From Herminiimonas contaminans (GTDB taxonomy: Bacteria; Pseudomonadota; Gammaproteobacteria; Burkholderiales; Burkholderiaceae_D): a stretch of 64,000 nt of DNA. The position numbers and the translations under genes were made by a program. Numbering within the stretch: the stretch's first letter is position 1; each line of letters starts with the position of its first letter. The notes beneath the pieces are model-generated. The model was not told where the DNA came from. It ran no database searches and saw only the letters and a list, made by a program, of their open reading frames with translations. The stretch is from positions 93,638 to 157,637 of the forward strand of contig NZ_JADOEL010000008.1 of the NCBI RefSeq assembly GCF_015645465.1. Direction: 5' to 3'. Shown here piece by piece: positions 36,139 to 45,956 of this stretch.

Positions 36139-39003
36139 TTAGGCGGCTGATTTCTTTTGCTTGAGCAGCGGCACCAGATACTTGCCGGTGAAGCTGGCCG
36201 GATTCTTGGCGAGGTCTTCCGGTGTACCCGTACCGATGACCTGGCCGCCGCCAGCGCCACCTTCCGGACCCATGTCGATCAGCCAGTCGGCGGTTTTGAT
36301 CACATCCAGATTGTGTTCGATGATGACGACAGTATTGCCCTGGTCACGCAAGCGGTGGATTACCTTCAGCAGCAAATCGATATCGTGGAAGTGCAGACCT
36401 GTGGTCGGCTCATCCAGGATGTACAGCGTGCGACCGGTATCACGTTTCGACAATTCCAATGACAGTTTGACGCGTTGCGCTTCACCGCCGGAGAGAGTGG
36501 TCGCGCTTTGTCCCAGGCGGATGTAGCCGAGGCCGACATCCAGCAAGGTTTGCAGTTTGCGTGCAATGACTGGCACCGCTTTAAAGAAGTCATAGGCTTC
36601 TTCCACTGTCATGCCCAGCACTTCAGTGATGTTCTTGCCTTTGTACTGGATCTCCAGCGTTTCGCGGTTGTAGCGATTGCCGTGGCAGACGTCACAAGGA
36701 ACGTAGACGTCCGGCAGGAAGTGCATTTCAACCTTGATGACGCCGTCGCCCTGGCAGGCTTCGCAGCGTCCGCCTTTGACGTTGAACGAGAAGCGTCCGG
36801 CCGAGTAGCCGCGTTCTTTCGAGGTCGGCACCGTGGCAAACAAATCGCGTATCGGTGTGAACAAGCCGGTGTAGGTTGCCGGATTGGAGCGCGGCGTGCG
36901 GCCGATCGGTGCCTGGTCGACCGAGATGACTTTGTCGAAATGCTCAAAGCCGCTGATCGAATCATGCGGAGCCGGTTCTGCCTGCGAGCCATACAAGTGG
37001 CGTGATGCCGCGTGGTACAGCGTGTCGTTGACCAGTGTCGACTTGCCCGAGCCGGACACTCCGGTGACGCAAGTCAGCAAGCCGACCGGCAATTCCAGCG
37101 TGACGTTTTTCAGGTTGTTGCCGGTGGCACCTGTAATCACGAATTGCTTCTTCGGATTCGGTGGCGTGCGTTTCTTCGGTACGGCAATCCCGAGCGTGCC
37201 GTTCAGATATTGCGCGGTCAGCGACTTCTTGTTCTTCAGGATTTCCTTCAGCGTACCTTCGGCGATCACTTCGCCGCCGTGTACGCCTGCACCTATGCCC
37301 ATGTCGACCACATAGTCGGCGCAGCGGATCGCATCTTCATCATGCTCGACCACCAGCACACTATTGCCGATGTCGCGCAAGTGTTTGAGGGTTTCGATCA
37401 GTCTATCGTTGTCGCGCTGATGCAGGCCGATCGATGGTTCATCCAGTACATACATGACGCCGGTCAGGCCGGAGCCGATTTGCGACGCCAGTCGTATGCG
37501 CTGTGCTTCGCCACCGGACAAGGTATCCGCGCTGCGTTCCAGCGACAGGTAGTCGAGACCGACGTTGTTGAGGAATTGCAGGCGCGAGACGATTTCCTTG
37601 ATGATGCGATCGGCGATTTCTTTCTTCGCACCAGTCAGCACCAGGCTTTCAAAGAATTCCAGCGTCTGGCGCAACGGGGTCGCAGCTACTTCAAAGATGG
37701 CGCGCTTTTGCTTGCCACTGCCAACCATGACGTTGCGTGCCTCGACGCGCAGACGTGCGCCTTCGCAGCTAGGGCATTGTTTTTCATTGATGAACTTGGC
37801 CAGTTCTTCCTTCACCGCCATCGAATCGGTTTCGCGATAACGACGTTGCAGGTTGTTCACTACGCCTTCAAACGTGTGTTCACGGATGACGGTACGGCCC
37901 TTTTCATTCACATAGGTGAATGGGATGTTTTGTTTGCCCGAGCCGAACAGCACCGCTTGCTGCGCGGCTTCCGGCAGCTTCTCGAATGGCACGTCGATGT
38001 CGAAGTCGTAGAACTCCGCCAGGTTGGACAGCATCTGGAAGTAAAACTGGTTGCGACGGTCCCAGCCCTTTACTGCGCCGCTGGCGAGTGAAAGGTTAGG
38101 GAAGGCGACGATACGTTTCGGATCAAAGAATTCGATATGACCGAGGCCGTCGCATTCCGGGCACGCACCCATAGGATTGTTGAACGAGAACAGGCGTGGC
38201 TCCAGTTCCTGCAACGAGTAGCCGCAGACCGGGCAGGCGAATTTATTCGAATACAGGTGTTCGATACCGGTATCCATTTCCAGCACCAGTGCGCGACCTT
38301 CGGCCAGGCGCAGTGCTGTTTCAAAGCTTTCAGCCAGGCGCTGCTTGATGTCGGCCTTGACCTTGATACGGTCGATTACGACATCGATGGTGTGCTTTTC
38401 CGCTTTCTTCAGTTTGGGCAAAGCGTCGACATCATAGATGTGCGCATTGTTGGTGCCGCTCTGTACGCGGAAGCGCACGAAGCCTTGCGCCTGCATTTGT
38501 TCAAACAGGTCTGCGTGTTCGCCTTTGCGATTGGCGACGACTGGCGCCATGATCATCAGCTTGGTATCTTCCGGCATCGCCAGTACGGCATCGACCATTT
38601 GCGACACCGATTGCGCGGCCAGCGGATTTTCCGGGTGGTCGGGGCAGTATGGCGTGCCGACGCGGGCATACAGCAGGCGCAGGTAATCGTGGATCTCGGT
38701 GACGGTGCCGACGGTGGAGCGCGGATTGTGCGAGGTCGCTTTTTGCTCGATCGAGATCGCAGGCGACAAACCTTCGATCAGGTCGACGTCCGGCTTTTCC
38801 ATCAATTGCAAAAACTGGCGCGCGTAGGCCGACAGTGATTCGACGTAACGGCGCTGGCCTTCCGCATACAGCGTATCGAAGGCGAGCGACGACTTGCCGG
38901 AGCCGGACAGGCCGGTGATCACGATCAGCTTATTGCGCGGTAAATCCAGATTGATGTTCTTGAGGTTGTGCGTACGCGCACCTCGGATACGAATCTCGTC
39001 CAT
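36139..39003 (-). CDS. uvrA: UvrA, DNA-damage recognition ATPase of nucleotide excision repair
   Basis: 954 residues, the normal length. Two ABC ATPase modules: Walker [15 protein letters not shown] near residue 33 and [14 protein letters not shown] in the second half, signatures [12 protein letters not shown] and [12 protein letters not shown], Walker [16 protein letters not shown] and [14 protein letters not shown]. Zinc modules are visible as CPVCGY...CPEC and [10 protein letters not shown]...CDVCHGNRY. UvrA2 loads UvrB at lesions. No convincing LexA box was found upstream. Divergent from an MFS gene. Confidence 0.97.
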   Translation of the reverse strand: MDEIRIRGARTHNLKNINLDLPRNKLIVITGLSGSGKSSLAFDTLYAEGQRRYVESLSAYARQFLQLMEKPDVDLIEGLSPAISIEQKATSHNPRSTVGTVTEIHDYLRLLYARVGTPYCPDHPENPLAAQSVSQMVDAVLAMPEDTKLMIMAPVVANRKGEHADLFEQMQAQGFVRFRVQSGTNNAHIYDVDALPKLKKAEKHTIDVVIDRIKVKADIKQRLAESFETALRLAEGRALVLEMDTGIEHLYSNKFACPVCGYSLQELEPRLFSFNNPMGACPECDGLGHIEFFDPKRIVAFPNLSLASGAVKGWDRRNQFYFQMLSNLAEFYDFDIDVPFEKLPEAAQQAVLFGSGKQNIPFTYVNEKGRTVIREHTFEGVVNNLQRRYRETDSMAVKEELAKFINEKQCPSCEGARLRVEARNVMVGSGKQKRAIFEVAATPLRQTLEFFESLVLTGAKKEIADRIIKEIVSRLQFLNNVGLDYLSLERSADTLSGGEAQRIRLASQIGSGLTGVMYVLDEPSIGLHQRDNDRLIETLKHLRDIGNSVLVVEHDEDAIRCADYVVDMGIGAGVHGGEVIAEGTLKEILKNKKSLTAQYLNGTLGIAVPKKRTPPNPKKQFVITGATGNNLKNVTLELPVGLLTCVTGVSGSGKSTLVNDTLYHAASRHLYGSQAEPAPHDSISGFEHFDKVISVDQAPIGRTPRSNPATYTGLFTPIRDLFATVPTSKERGYSAGRFSFNVKGGRCEACQGDGVIKVEMHFLPDVYVPCDVCHGNRYNRETLEIQYKGKNITEVLGMTVEEAYDFFKAVPVIARKLQTLLDVGLGYIRLGQSATTLSGGEAQRVKLSLELSKRDTGRTLYILDEPTTGLHFHDIDLLLKVIHRLRDQGNTVVIIEHNLDVIKTADWLIDMGPEGGAGGGQVIGTGTPEDLAKNPASFTGKYLVPLLKQKKSAA

Positions 39004-39140
39004 TCACTCTTTCAGCTAGGCTTTTCCGATGTTCGCGCGCCTTTTTGAGGTTCGCGAGCGGGTTAAAACGGGTCAACCTGCTACTATAGCGGGTTTTAAA
39101 GCTGCCCGTAAAACCTGTTCTTCCCTATTTCCAGTAATAC

Positions 39141-40370
39141 ATGTCCCTAGCATCTTCAAACCAGCCCGATACAGGCATGACCCGCACCGAAATCCGCGCC
39201 AGCACGTCGCTTGCGTCGATTTTTGCACTGCGTATGCTGGGCCTGTTCCTGATTCTGCCGGTGTTTGCAGTTCATGCAAAAACCTTGCCGGGCGGCGAAA
39301 GTGCTACTCTGGTCGGTTTGGCAATGGGGATATATGGTTTGACGCAATCTTTCGGCCAAATCCCGTTTGGTATTGCTTCAGACAAATATGGCCGCAAGCG
39401 CATTATCGTGATCGGACTGATCTTATTTGCGCTGGGTTCGTTTATCGCTGCCGCCGCCGACAATATTATCTGGGTGATCATAGGGCGCGCAGTGCAGGGC
39501 GCCGGCGCGATCTCCGCTGCAGTCACCGCATTTATTGCCGATTCGACCAGGGAAGAGCATCGCACCAAGGCAATGGCGATGGTGGGGGCTTCGATAGGGC
39601 TGACTTTCGCGGCCTCCCTGGTGTTGTCCCCGTTGCTATATAAATGGGTCGGGATGGGCGGTATTTTTGCGCTGACCGGGATTTTGTCGGTATTGGCAAT
39701 CCTGGTCGTTATATATGTGGTGCCTGCCGCGCCTAGCCTGCCGCCAGCGCAGGTGTCGATAAGAGAGATATTGGCGCACGGTGAGCTGATGCGTCTGAAT
39801 TTCGGCGTATTTGCATTGCATTTGACGCAAATGGCGATGTTTGTCGTGGTACCGTCAGCCTTGATCCGCTTTGTGCAATTGCCGCTGGCCGAGCACTGGA
39901 AGATTTACTTGCCAGTGGTCATTGCTTCTTTTGTACTCATGTTGCCGCCTATCTTCATTGGTGAAAAACGTGGCAAGTCGAAACAGGTATTTGTCGCTGC
40001 CATTGCTTTATTATTACTGGTCCAGGTCGGGATGTGGCTGGCCTTGTCGCAAACACAGTTGCATGCGGTCTGGCTGATAGCTTTGTTGCTGGCATTCTTT
40101 GTTGCTTTCAACATACTCGAAGCCAGCCAGCCGTCACTGGTGTCGCGTATCGCGCCACCGGGTAGCAAGGGTGCGGCGCTGGGCGTGTATAACACCTTGC
40201 AGGCATTGGGTCTGTTCTGTGGTGGTGCGCTGGGCGGATGGCTAACGCAGCATGTCGGTGGTGCATCTGTCTTTGTTCTGGGTTCTGCTTTGTGTGTCGT
40301 GTGGCTTATAATTGCCGCCAATATGAAAAACTTACCGCGTCGTAGCCAAGTTCAGGCTGCAGTCGTTTAA
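39141..40370 (+). CDS. MFS transporter (YajR/drug:H+ antiporter-like)
   Basis: 409 residues, 12 membrane helices. Motif A is [16 protein letters not shown] between helices 2 and 3; the first helix has [20 protein letters not shown] and the middle [16 protein letters not shown], typical of the YajR-like group. Substrate unknown. Start ATG 39141 is used; ATG 39177 (MTRTEIRAS) is a reasonable alternative as neither has a strong ribosome-binding site. It lies between uvrA and ssb, an order common in betaproteobacteria. Confidence 0.87.
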   Translation: MSLASSNQPDTGMTRTEIRASTSLASIFALRMLGLFLILPVFAVHAKTLPGGESATLVGLAMGIYGLTQSFGQIPFGIASDKYGRKRIIVIGLILFALGSFIAAAADNIIWVIIGRAVQGAGAISAAVTAFIADSTREEHRTKAMAMVGASIGLTFAASLVLSPLLYKWVGMGGIFALTGILSVLAILVVIYVVPAAPSLPPAQVSIREILAHGELMRLNFGVFALHLTQMAMFVVVPSALIRFVQLPLAEHWKIYLPVVIASFVLMLPPIFIGEKRGKSKQVFVAAIALLLLVQVGMWLALSQTQLHAVWLIALLLAFFVAFNILEASQPSLVSRIAPPGSKGAALGVYNTLQALGLFCGGALGGWLTQHVGGASVFVLGSALCVVWLIIAANMKNLPRRSQVQAAVV

Positions 40371-40384
40371 TCGGAGAAATAGCA

Positions 40385-40879
40385 ATGGCATCAGTTAATA
40401 AAGTCATCATCGTCGGCAACCTGGGACGCGATCCTGAAACACGTTACATGCCAAATGGCGAAGCCGTGACCAATGTTGCCGTCGCAACCACAGAAAGCTG
40501 GAAAGACAAAAACAGCGGTGACAAAAAAGAAATCACCGAATGGCACCGCATCACCTTCTATCGCAAGCTGGCTGAAATCGCTGGTCAATACCTGAAAAAA
40601 GGTTCGTCGGTATATATCGAAGGTCGTTTGCAAACACGCAAATGGACAGACAAGGATGGCGTAGAGCGTTACACCACCGAAATCATTGCAGACACCATGC
40701 AAATGCTGGGCGGTCGTCCAGGTGCAGGCGGTGGCAGCAGCGCTGGTATGGATGACGACTATGGCAGCAGCGCACCAGCGCCACGCCCAAGCTCGGGTGG
40801 TGGCGGCAACGCACGTCCGGCAGCGCGTCCAGCGGCAGCGTCGAACTTCAATGACATGGATGACGACATCCCGTTCTAA
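40385..40879 (+). CDS. ssb: Single-stranded DNA-binding protein
   Basis: 164 residues: an OB fold (about 1-110, [57 protein letters not shown]), a Gly/Ala/Pro/Ser-rich linker, and the acidic tip DMDDDIPF that recruits partner proteins. Tetramers coat ssDNA in replication and repair. GGAGAAATAGC precedes the ATG. A strong terminator follows. Confidence 0.98.
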   Translation: MASVNKVIIVGNLGRDPETRYMPNGEAVTNVAVATTESWKDKNSGDKKEITEWHRITFYRKLAEIAGQYLKKGSSVYIEGRLQTRKWTDKDGVERYTTEIIADTMQMLGGRPGAGGGSSAGMDDDYGSSAPAPRPSSGGGGNARPAARPAAASNFNDMDDDIPF

Positions 40880-40904
40880 AAAGTAGTTTTGCGAGACGCA
40901 TCTG

Positions 40905-40940
40905 AAAGGCCTAAAACCTCTGGTTTTAGGCCTTTATTTT
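40905..40940 (+). terminator. Terminator after ssb
   Basis: Perfect 14-bp stem AAAGGCCTAAAACC / GGTTTTAGGCCTTT with a TCT loop, then ATTTTT. Confidence 0.93.
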
Positions 40941-41072
40941 TGCGCTGCTAATGTCCTATACATTTCTTCAAATCTTGCACCTATGCCATAGGTCATTCTT
41001 CTCCTAAAGTACGGACAGAAGCGTCACGCAAGTGAGCGCATTGTTATCCTTCTTACTTACTGGAGATTAGTC

Positions 41073-41504
41073 ATGAGTGCCCTGCGTTTGTCATACTGGA
41101 CCCTTTCCCCTGAAGCCTATCAAGGCTTTGCCGCGACCAAAAAGGCGGTGGAAAAAAGCAGCATAGGCAAGCAATTGATAGAGCTGGCCTGGTTGCGCAT
41201 GTCGCAAATCAACGGCTGTGCTTTTTGCCTGGAAATGCATGCGAAGGCCTTGCGTGCCAGCGGTGTGCCGGATGCCAAGATCGATAGCCTGGCCGGATGG
41301 CGCGTCAGCGAACATTTCACTGCGCGCGAGTGCGCTGCACTGGCGTGGACCGAAGCGCTGACGCACGTCGACAAAACCCATGCGCCGGATGAGGACTTCG
41401 AACCGCTCAAGGAACACTTCAGTGATGTTGAGATAGCCGATCTGAGCTTTGCGATTGCCTTGATGAGCGCTTTCAATCGCCTGGCAATAGGTATGCGCCA
41501 GTAA
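41073..41504 (+). CDS. AhpD-like (carboxymuconolactone decarboxylase fold) peroxidase-family protein
   Basis: 143 residues, all helical. The redox centre is visible as NGCAFCLEMHAKALR: CxxC followed by His three residues on, the AhpD catalytic arrangement. Proteins of this group use the CxxC in peroxide detoxification or as protein-disulfide reductants; the real substrate is unknown. ACTGGAG precedes the start. Convergent with ohr across a terminator; the pair fits an oxidative-stress theme. Confidence 0.88.
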   Translation: MSALRLSYWTLSPEAYQGFAATKKAVEKSSIGKQLIELAWLRMSQINGCAFCLEMHAKALRASGVPDAKIDSLAGWRVSEHFTARECAALAWTEALTHVDKTHAPDEDFEPLKEHFSDVEIADLSFAIALMSAFNRLAIGMRQ

Positions 41505-41515
41505 TTGCACCAAAC

Positions 41516-41549
41516 AAAAAGCCCGGACATTAGCCGTCCGGGCTTTTTT
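41516..41549. terminator. Bidirectional terminator between the ahpD-like gene and ohr
   Basis: Stem GCCCGGAC / GTCCGGGC with a 7-nt loop, extended by AAAAA on the left and TTTTTT on the right. Confidence 0.9.
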
Positions 41550-41571
41550 AATTCAGATCAGCGCTGATGAC

Positions 41572-41991
41572 TTAGACCAGATTGATGACGACATCGATAT
41601 TGCCGCGCGTCGCTTTGGAATAAGGGCAGGTTTGATGTGCCGCTTCGACCAGCGTTTGCACGACTTCAGGTTCCAGTCCCGGTACGCTGACGTTGAGTCT
41701 GGCTTGCAGGAAGTAAGCACCGTCCGCGTTGCACAGATCGACTTCGGCATCGACTGCCAGATCGGCAGGCAGTTTGATTTTCATCTTGCCTGCCGCCAGA
41801 CCCATGGCGCCGATAAAGCAGGCGGACCAGCCTGCAGCAAACAGTTGCTCCGGATTGGTGCCGGTGCCAGCGGAGCCGGGCGACGAGAGTTTGATGTCGA
41901 GACGGCCGTCATCGCTATGCGCTGCGCCGTCGCGGCCGCCGGAAGAAGTGTGGGTTTTGCCTGTGTACAGTACTTTGGTGATGCCGGTCAT
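41572..41991 (-). CDS. ohr: Organic hydroperoxide resistance protein (OsmC/Ohr family)
   Basis: 139 residues, the usual Ohr length. The two catalytic cysteines are Cys58 in WSACFIGAM and Cys122 in TCPYSKATRGN; Arg20 in GGRDG and the Glu of NPEQLFAAG complete the active site. Ohr reduces fatty-acid and organic hydroperoxides using lipoyl proteins. An ohrR regulator is not adjacent. AGGAG-like sequence precedes the start. Confidence 0.95.
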   Translation of the reverse strand: MTGITKVLYTGKTHTSSGGRDGAAHSDDGRLDIKLSSPGSAGTGTNPEQLFAAGWSACFIGAMGLAAGKMKIKLPADLAVDAEVDLCNADGAYFLQARLNVSVPGLEPEVVQTLVEAAHQTCPYSKATRGNIDVVINLV

Positions 41992-42059
41992 GGTAGTTCT
42001 CCTGTTTAAAGTGAGTAGTTTGCTGCTGTAAATTCAGTCGCGTATTTCAGTTACGTCGA

Positions 42060-43085
42060 TTAACCTGCGTTGCTGAGCAGTGTCATCACTGCTGCTGAAA
42101 ATTCCTGTGGTGCTTCCTGTGGCAAGTTGTGACCTGCACCCTTGATGATGCGATGCGTGCGCGGGCCGCTGAACTTGCTGGCATAAGCCTTGCCGTCGGT
42201 TGCTGGTACTACGCCATCCGAGTCGCCATCCATGGTGATGGTCGGCACCGCAATCACAGGTTGTGTGGCGAGACGTTTTTCCAGCTCGTCGTATTGTGGA
42301 TCGCCTGCTGCCAGCGACAGCCGCCAGCGGTAGTTGTGGATCACGATGGCGACGTAGTCCGGATTGTCGAACGACGCAGCGGCACGATCGAAGGTGGCAT
42401 CATCGAAGTGCCAGGTCGGCGAATTGGTTTTCCAGATGATGCGGGCGATGTCCTTGCGGTTGGCGGTCAAACCTGCGACACCGCGCTCGGTCGCGAAGTA
42501 GTACTGGTACCACCAGCCGACTTCAGCCTGCGCCGGTAGAGGCAGGGCATTGCGTGCGATGTTTTGTATCAGGTAGCCATTCACCGAGAGCAGGCCTATG
42601 CAACGTTCTGGCCACAGCGCGGCAATGATGCAGGCAGTGCGTGCGCCCCAGTCGTAGCCCGCCATGACGGCGCGATCTATCTTCAATGCGTCCATCAAGG
42701 CAATGATGTCCACTGCCACTGCCGACTGTTGCCCGGTGCGCTGGGTTGCGGCGTCGAGGAAGCGGGTGCTGCCGTGGCCGCGCAAATGCGGCACGATCAC
42801 ACGGCACCCTTGCTTTGCAAGTATCTCTGCGACGTCTATGTAGCTGTGGATGTCATATGGGTAGCCATGCAGCAGGAATACCACTGGACCTTGTGCCGGG
42901 CCTGTTTCGTAGTACGCGATGTTCAGTACGCCTGCGTCCACGTGCTTGAGTGGTGCCATGCTGGCCTTGCCGGATGCCGACAACGGATTGGCGTAGCTCA
43001 GGCCGGGCAGTGTCAGATTGGCTGCGGCGACGCCCAGTAAAGTGCCACCTAACAGTCGACGACGTTTGAGATTGATGTCCGGCAT
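42060..43085 (-). CDS. Tat-exported alpha/beta-hydrolase of the epoxide hydrolase/dehalogenase type
   Basis: 341 residues. The N-terminus has a twin-arginine signal (LKRRRLLGGTLLGVAAANLTLPGLSYA). The hydrolase domain shows HGYPYDIHSY (oxyanion region), nucleophile elbow GYDWG with Asp145 rather than Ser, acid in DGDSDGVVP and His in GAGHNLP. An Asp nucleophile is the mark of epoxide hydrolases and haloacid/haloalkane dehalogenases, so esterase activity is unlikely. Substrate unknown. Met at 43085 is chosen because it begins the Tat signal. Its upstream region closely matches the one in front of ccdA. Confidence 0.85.
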   Translation of the reverse strand: MPDINLKRRRLLGGTLLGVAAANLTLPGLSYANPLSASGKASMAPLKHVDAGVLNIAYYETGPAQGPVVFLLHGYPYDIHSYIDVAEILAKQGCRVIVPHLRGHGSTRFLDAATQRTGQQSAVAVDIIALMDALKIDRAVMAGYDWGARTACIIAALWPERCIGLLSVNGYLIQNIARNALPLPAQAEVGWWYQYYFATERGVAGLTANRKDIARIIWKTNSPTWHFDDATFDRAAASFDNPDYVAIVIHNYRWRLSLAAGDPQYDELEKRLATQPVIAVPTITMDGDSDGVVPATDGKAYASKFSGPRTHRIIKGAGHNLPQEAPQEFSAAVMTLLSNAG

Positions 43086-43150
43086 GGTGTAAGTCCTTTG
43101 CAAGTTGAGTGGAACGTGGCGCCAAGTGCTGATCGCTTGATGCCGCGCTT

Positions 43151-43251
43151 GGTATGACTAAACATTAAGCCGCGTGTGTATCTGACATGTGTCTCGAAAC
43201 CGGGCTTTTGTATCTCTGTGTATCTGCAAAAAAGTGGATACAGATGGATAC
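43151..43251 (-). promoter_or_regulatory. Operator-like region with tandem GTATC/GATAC half-sites upstream of the Tat hydrolase
   Basis: Read on the plus strand: GGTATGAC at 43151, GTATCTGACATGTG at 43178, GTATC at 43210 and 43220 (10-bp step), GATAC at 43237 and 43247 (10-bp step). The tandem 10-bp repeats facing each other look like binding sites for an OmpR-type regulator. The same elements occur at 45396-45497 with nearly identical spacing. The pattern is seen; the regulator is inferred. Confidence 0.55.
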
Positions 43252-43258
43252 GAAGAGG

Positions 43259-43285
43259 TGCCGGGCAAAGTACGTTTGCCCGGCA
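43259..43285. terminator. Hairpin downstream of the Sec-exported hydrolase gene
   Basis: Perfect 11-bp stem TGCCGGGCAAA / TTTGCCCGGCA with a 5-nt loop, 8 bp past the stop of the minus-strand gene at 43293. No T run follows on either strand, so it may be a weak terminator or a 3' stabilising structure. Confidence 0.5.
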
Positions 43286-43292
43286 AGCAGAC

Positions 43293-44111
43293 TTATTGCG
43301 CGACGCGGACGGATTGCTGTGCAGCGGTTTCGATCAGTCTGGATACTTCAGCCGGATGGGACGTCATCACGACATGGGAAGCACCAGGGATCGCTATCGT
43401 CTTTTGCGAGTGTGCGCGCTGGGCCATATAGGCCAGTGCTGCTGCAGGGATGTTTTTGTCTGCCTTGCCATACACAAACCAGGACGGCAACGTTTTCCAT
43501 GCCGGTTCACCCGAGGCTTCGGTAATCGCCGCTTCCGTTACCGGGCGTTGTGCCGCAGCCATCAGTCTGGCTTTGGCGGCAGGGACGTCGGCCGCGAATT
43601 GCTGGCGGAACTTGGCCTGGTCTATGTACAGATCCTTGCCACCATCCGCGAGAGGTACCGGCTGCGCCAGCGCCGAGCCTAATGTGCTGCCGGGGAATTT
43701 TGAGGATAAGCCGATCGCTGTTTCGCCAGCTTCTGGTGCGAAGGCCGCGACGTAGACCAGGCCTTTGACATTGTCATTGCCATTTGCTGCTTCAGAAATC
43801 ACCGAGCCGCCATAGGAGTGACCGACCAGCAGTACTGGCCCCGGGATATTTTTAACGATGCCGGAAACGTAGTTCGCGTCATTTTTTACGCCACGCAAGG
43901 GATTGGCTGCGCCCACTACTTTGTAGCCATCGGCGAGCAAGCGACTGGTGACGCCATCCCAGCTGGACGCGTCAGCAAAAGCACCGTGTACCAGTACGAT
44001 GGTCGGCTTGGCCGCATCCTGCGCATATGAAAAGGCAGGCAGTGAGACAGCGGCTACGCCCAGCGTCATGACGAAGGTGCTTTTTAGTACGTGTTGATAA
44101 ATCTTGTTCAT
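43293..44111 (-). CDS. Exported alpha/beta-hydrolase
   Basis: 272 residues with a Sec signal peptide cleaved near residue 30 (FSYAQ). Motifs: VLVHGAFADASSW (oxyanion region), nucleophile Ser99 in LVGHSYGG, late His in GASHVVMTSHP. It belongs to the SABP2/methylesterase-like group of small hydrolases. Substrate unknown. It is the third gene of a ccdA-tlpA-hydrolase operon (38 bp after the thioredoxin gene), unusual company that suggests periplasmic redox stress. Confidence 0.86.
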   Translation of the reverse strand: MNKIYQHVLKSTFVMTLGVAAVSLPAFSYAQDAAKPTIVLVHGAFADASSWDGVTSRLLADGYKVVGAANPLRGVKNDANYVSGIVKNIPGPVLLVGHSYGGSVISEAANGNDNVKGLVYVAAFAPEAGETAIGLSSKFPGSTLGSALAQPVPLADGGKDLYIDQAKFRQQFAADVPAAKARLMAAAQRPVTEAAITEASGEPAWKTLPSWFVYGKADKNIPAAALAYMAQRAHSQKTIAIPGASHVVMTSHPAEVSRLIETAAQQSVRVAQ

Positions 44112-44149
44112 ATTGTTTTCCTTTCAGTGTGGGTGAGTGCGTCGCTGTT

Positions 44150-44668
44150 TTAGTTCGGTTCGGCCAGGAGTGCGCGGATTTTGGCTTCGGTTTCCTGGTA
44201 CTTGCCTTCACCGAAGTGGCTGTAGACGATCTGTCCTTTCTTGTTGATCAGGTAGACCGCAGGCCAGTACTGGTTGTTGTAGGCCGTCCATGTTGCGTAG
44301 CGGTTGTCTTGCGCGACCGGATACTTGATGTCGAAGCGCTGGATCGCTTTGCTGACATTCTCAGTCGAGCGCTCAAACGGATATTCCGGCGTATGCACAC
44401 CGACCACGGTGAGGCCCTGGTCCTTGTACTTGTCGTACCAGTTCTTGACGTAAGGCAGCGTACGTATGCAGTTAATGCAGGTGTAGGTCCAGAAATCGAC
44501 CAGCACGACTTTGCCGCGCAGCTTTTGCATGCTCAGTGGTTCGGAATTCAGCCATTTCTCTATACCGGTGAATTCCGGTGCCTGGGTTGGCGCACCGTAT
44601 GGTGCGGCATGGGCGCTGGCGACATACAACGTGCTGGCGATCAAGATGGTTTTCAGTATCGATTTCAT
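44150..44668 (-). CDS. TlpA/DipZ-like periplasmic thioredoxin
   Basis: 172 residues with a signal peptide (cleaved near HAA-P, about residue 22). The thioredoxin domain has the redox motif WTYTCINCIRTLPY, the TCINC form found in DipZ and related proteins rather than the WCxxC of TlpA, and the cis-Pro region NQYWPAVYLI. It likely receives electrons from the CcdA protein encoded 2 bp upstream and reduces periplasmic targets. Confidence 0.9.
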   Translation of the reverse strand: MKSILKTILIASTLYVASAHAAPYGAPTQAPEFTGIEKWLNSEPLSMQKLRGKVVLVDFWTYTCINCIRTLPYVKNWYDKYKDQGLTVVGVHTPEYPFERSTENVSKAIQRFDIKYPVAQDNRYATWTAYNNQYWPAVYLINKKGQIVYSHFGEGKYQETEAKIRALLAEPN

Positions 44669-44670
44669 TT

Positions 44671-45378
44671 TTAAAATCCTTTCAGGTTGGGGAAAAGTTC
44701 AGCTAGCCACGCGTAGATCACTACGTCGTATTGGAGATAAATGGCGATGGCGGTGAGGATGATCAGCACGCCAAAAATTTTCTGCAGGCGCTCGGCGTAC
44801 TTTGCTACTGCGCGTACCCGGGTCGTCATGAACTGGCCGCCGTATGCGATCACCAGCATCGGGATGCCTGCGCCGATTGCGTACAGCACCAGCAACGAAG
44901 CCGACCAGCCCAGGTTTTGTGCCTGTGTGACCAGGACCAGGATGGAGGCCAGCACCGGACCGGCGCATGGCGTCCAGATCGCGCCCAGCGACATGCCGAG
45001 TACAAAGCCGCCCAGGTTGCCGGAGCCGGCATTGCCGCTGCTGGCGCCTATCCGCTGCAGTGGTTCGTTGACGTGTGAAATCAACCAGTCATACGGCGCA
45101 CGCCACAACATCGCCAGGCCGGCCAGCAGCAACATCACGATGCCGGCCAGGCGCAGGGTTTCATGTGCAACGGCCACGGTTTGCGAGACGCTGGCCAGCA
45201 ACATGCCGAGTGCCGCGAAGGTGAGGACAAAGCCAGCCACGATGAAGAGCGGACGCAGTTTGCTGGCGCGTTTAATCGAAGTGCCCAGGATGATGGGCAA
45301 TATCGGCAGCACGCACGGGGAGGCGATGGTGAGTACGCCGGCGAGCAGGGCAAAGGGTGCTTCGAGCAGATTGTTCAT
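44671..45378 (-). CDS. CcdA/DsbD-type membrane electron transporter
   Basis: 235 residues, six to seven membrane helices. The two membrane cysteines that carry electrons across the bilayer are in ASPCVLPILP (helix 1) and WTPCAGPVLAS (helix 4). It passes reducing power from cytoplasmic thioredoxin to the TlpA-like partner encoded next. The typical CcdA role is cytochrome c maturation, but the gene partners here point to repair or detoxification. First gene of the operon; its upstream region holds the second GTATC/GATAC element. Confidence 0.9.
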   Translation of the reverse strand: MNNLLEAPFALLAGVLTIASPCVLPILPIILGTSIKRASKLRPLFIVAGFVLTFAALGMLLASVSQTVAVAHETLRLAGIVMLLLAGLAMLWRAPYDWLISHVNEPLQRIGASSGNAGSGNLGGFVLGMSLGAIWTPCAGPVLASILVLVTQAQNLGWSASLLVLYAIGAGIPMLVIAYGGQFMTTRVRAVAKYAERLQKIFGVLIILTAIAIYLQYDVVIYAWLAELFPNLKGF

Positions 45379-45395
45379 GGAACCGTCCTGTTGTT

Positions 45396-45497
45396 GGTAT
45401 GACGGTATTTGAACGCCCGAGCGTATCTGGCATGTGTATGAAACTGGCCCGAGTGCAATGTTTTGTATCGCCTACTGTGGCAGATACATTGAGATAC
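45396..45497 (-). promoter_or_regulatory. Operator-like region with GTATC/GATAC half-sites upstream of ccdA
   Basis: Plus-strand elements: GGTATGAC at 45396, GTATCTGGCATGTG at 45423, GTATC at 45465, GATAC at 45483 and 45493. Distances between GGTATGAC and the first GTATC (27) and from that to the next shared GTATC (42) are identical to the copy at 43151-43251. It lies between ccdA (minus) and the GFA gene (plus), so it could control both. Confidence 0.55.
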
Positions 45498-45553
45498 AAA
45501 AGGTCGGTGGAAGTCAGATATAAAGCAGGCATTGCCACTCAGGAGAAAATCAA

Positions 45554-45925
45554 ATGTCTGCCCAGCACTACACAGGTTCCTGCCACTGCGGAACTGTTAA
45601 ATTCGAAGTTCGTACAGAACTCACACCTGCTACACGTTGCAATTGCAGCCTGTGTCGCCGTCGCGGTGCGCTGATGTCACCTGCCTTCCATACGAGTGAT
45701 CTGCGTATTGTTGAGGGAGAAACTGCGCTGTCGCTGTATCAATTCAATAGCCGCGTTGCGCGTCATTTCTTTTGCAAGGTGTGCGGTGTGTATCCGTTCC
45801 ACCAGACGCGCAAGGATAAGGACGCCTGGCGCGTCAACCTTGGTTGTCTGGATGGCGTGGATAGCTATGCGCTGGAGCATACGCTGGCCGATGGTGCCAG
45901 CCTGTCGGTAGTGGAGGATGCATGA
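45554..45925 (+). CDS. GFA-family zinc protein
   Basis: 123 residues with the Gfa/CENP-V zinc fold: GSCHCGTVKFE, CNCSLCRRRG and FCKVCGVYPFH provide the paired Cys ligands. Members include S-(hydroxymethyl)glutathione synthase, but most have no known activity, so only the family is assigned. CAGGAG precedes the ATG. It is divergent from ccdA. Confidence 0.87.
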   Translation: MSAQHYTGSCHCGTVKFEVRTELTPATRCNCSLCRRRGALMSPAFHTSDLRIVEGETALSLYQFNSRVARHFFCKVCGVYPFHQTRKDKDAWRVNLGCLDGVDSYALEHTLADGASLSVVEDA

Positions 45926-45956
45926 TGGGCTATGCAAAGCGTTACTTTGCCATCAT
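45922..45956 (+). terminator. Imperfect hairpin after the GFA gene
   Basis: GCAAAG / CTTTGC with CGTTA loop, extended after a 6-nt bulge by ATGATG / CATCAT; it overlaps the GFA stop codon. A short T-rich stretch follows about 10 nt later. Weak terminator candidate. Confidence 0.35.

Noticed and set aside
37012..38091. Long plus-strand frame (359 codons) opposite uvrA
   Set aside because: UvrA is unmistakable on the other strand over the whole region; the opposite frame has no recognisable motif and reflects codon bias.
39004..39140. LexA/SOS box between uvrA and the MFS gene
   Set aside because: The nearest CTG...CAG pair (around 39117-39136) has the wrong spacing (14 instead of 10) and lacks the A/T-rich centre.
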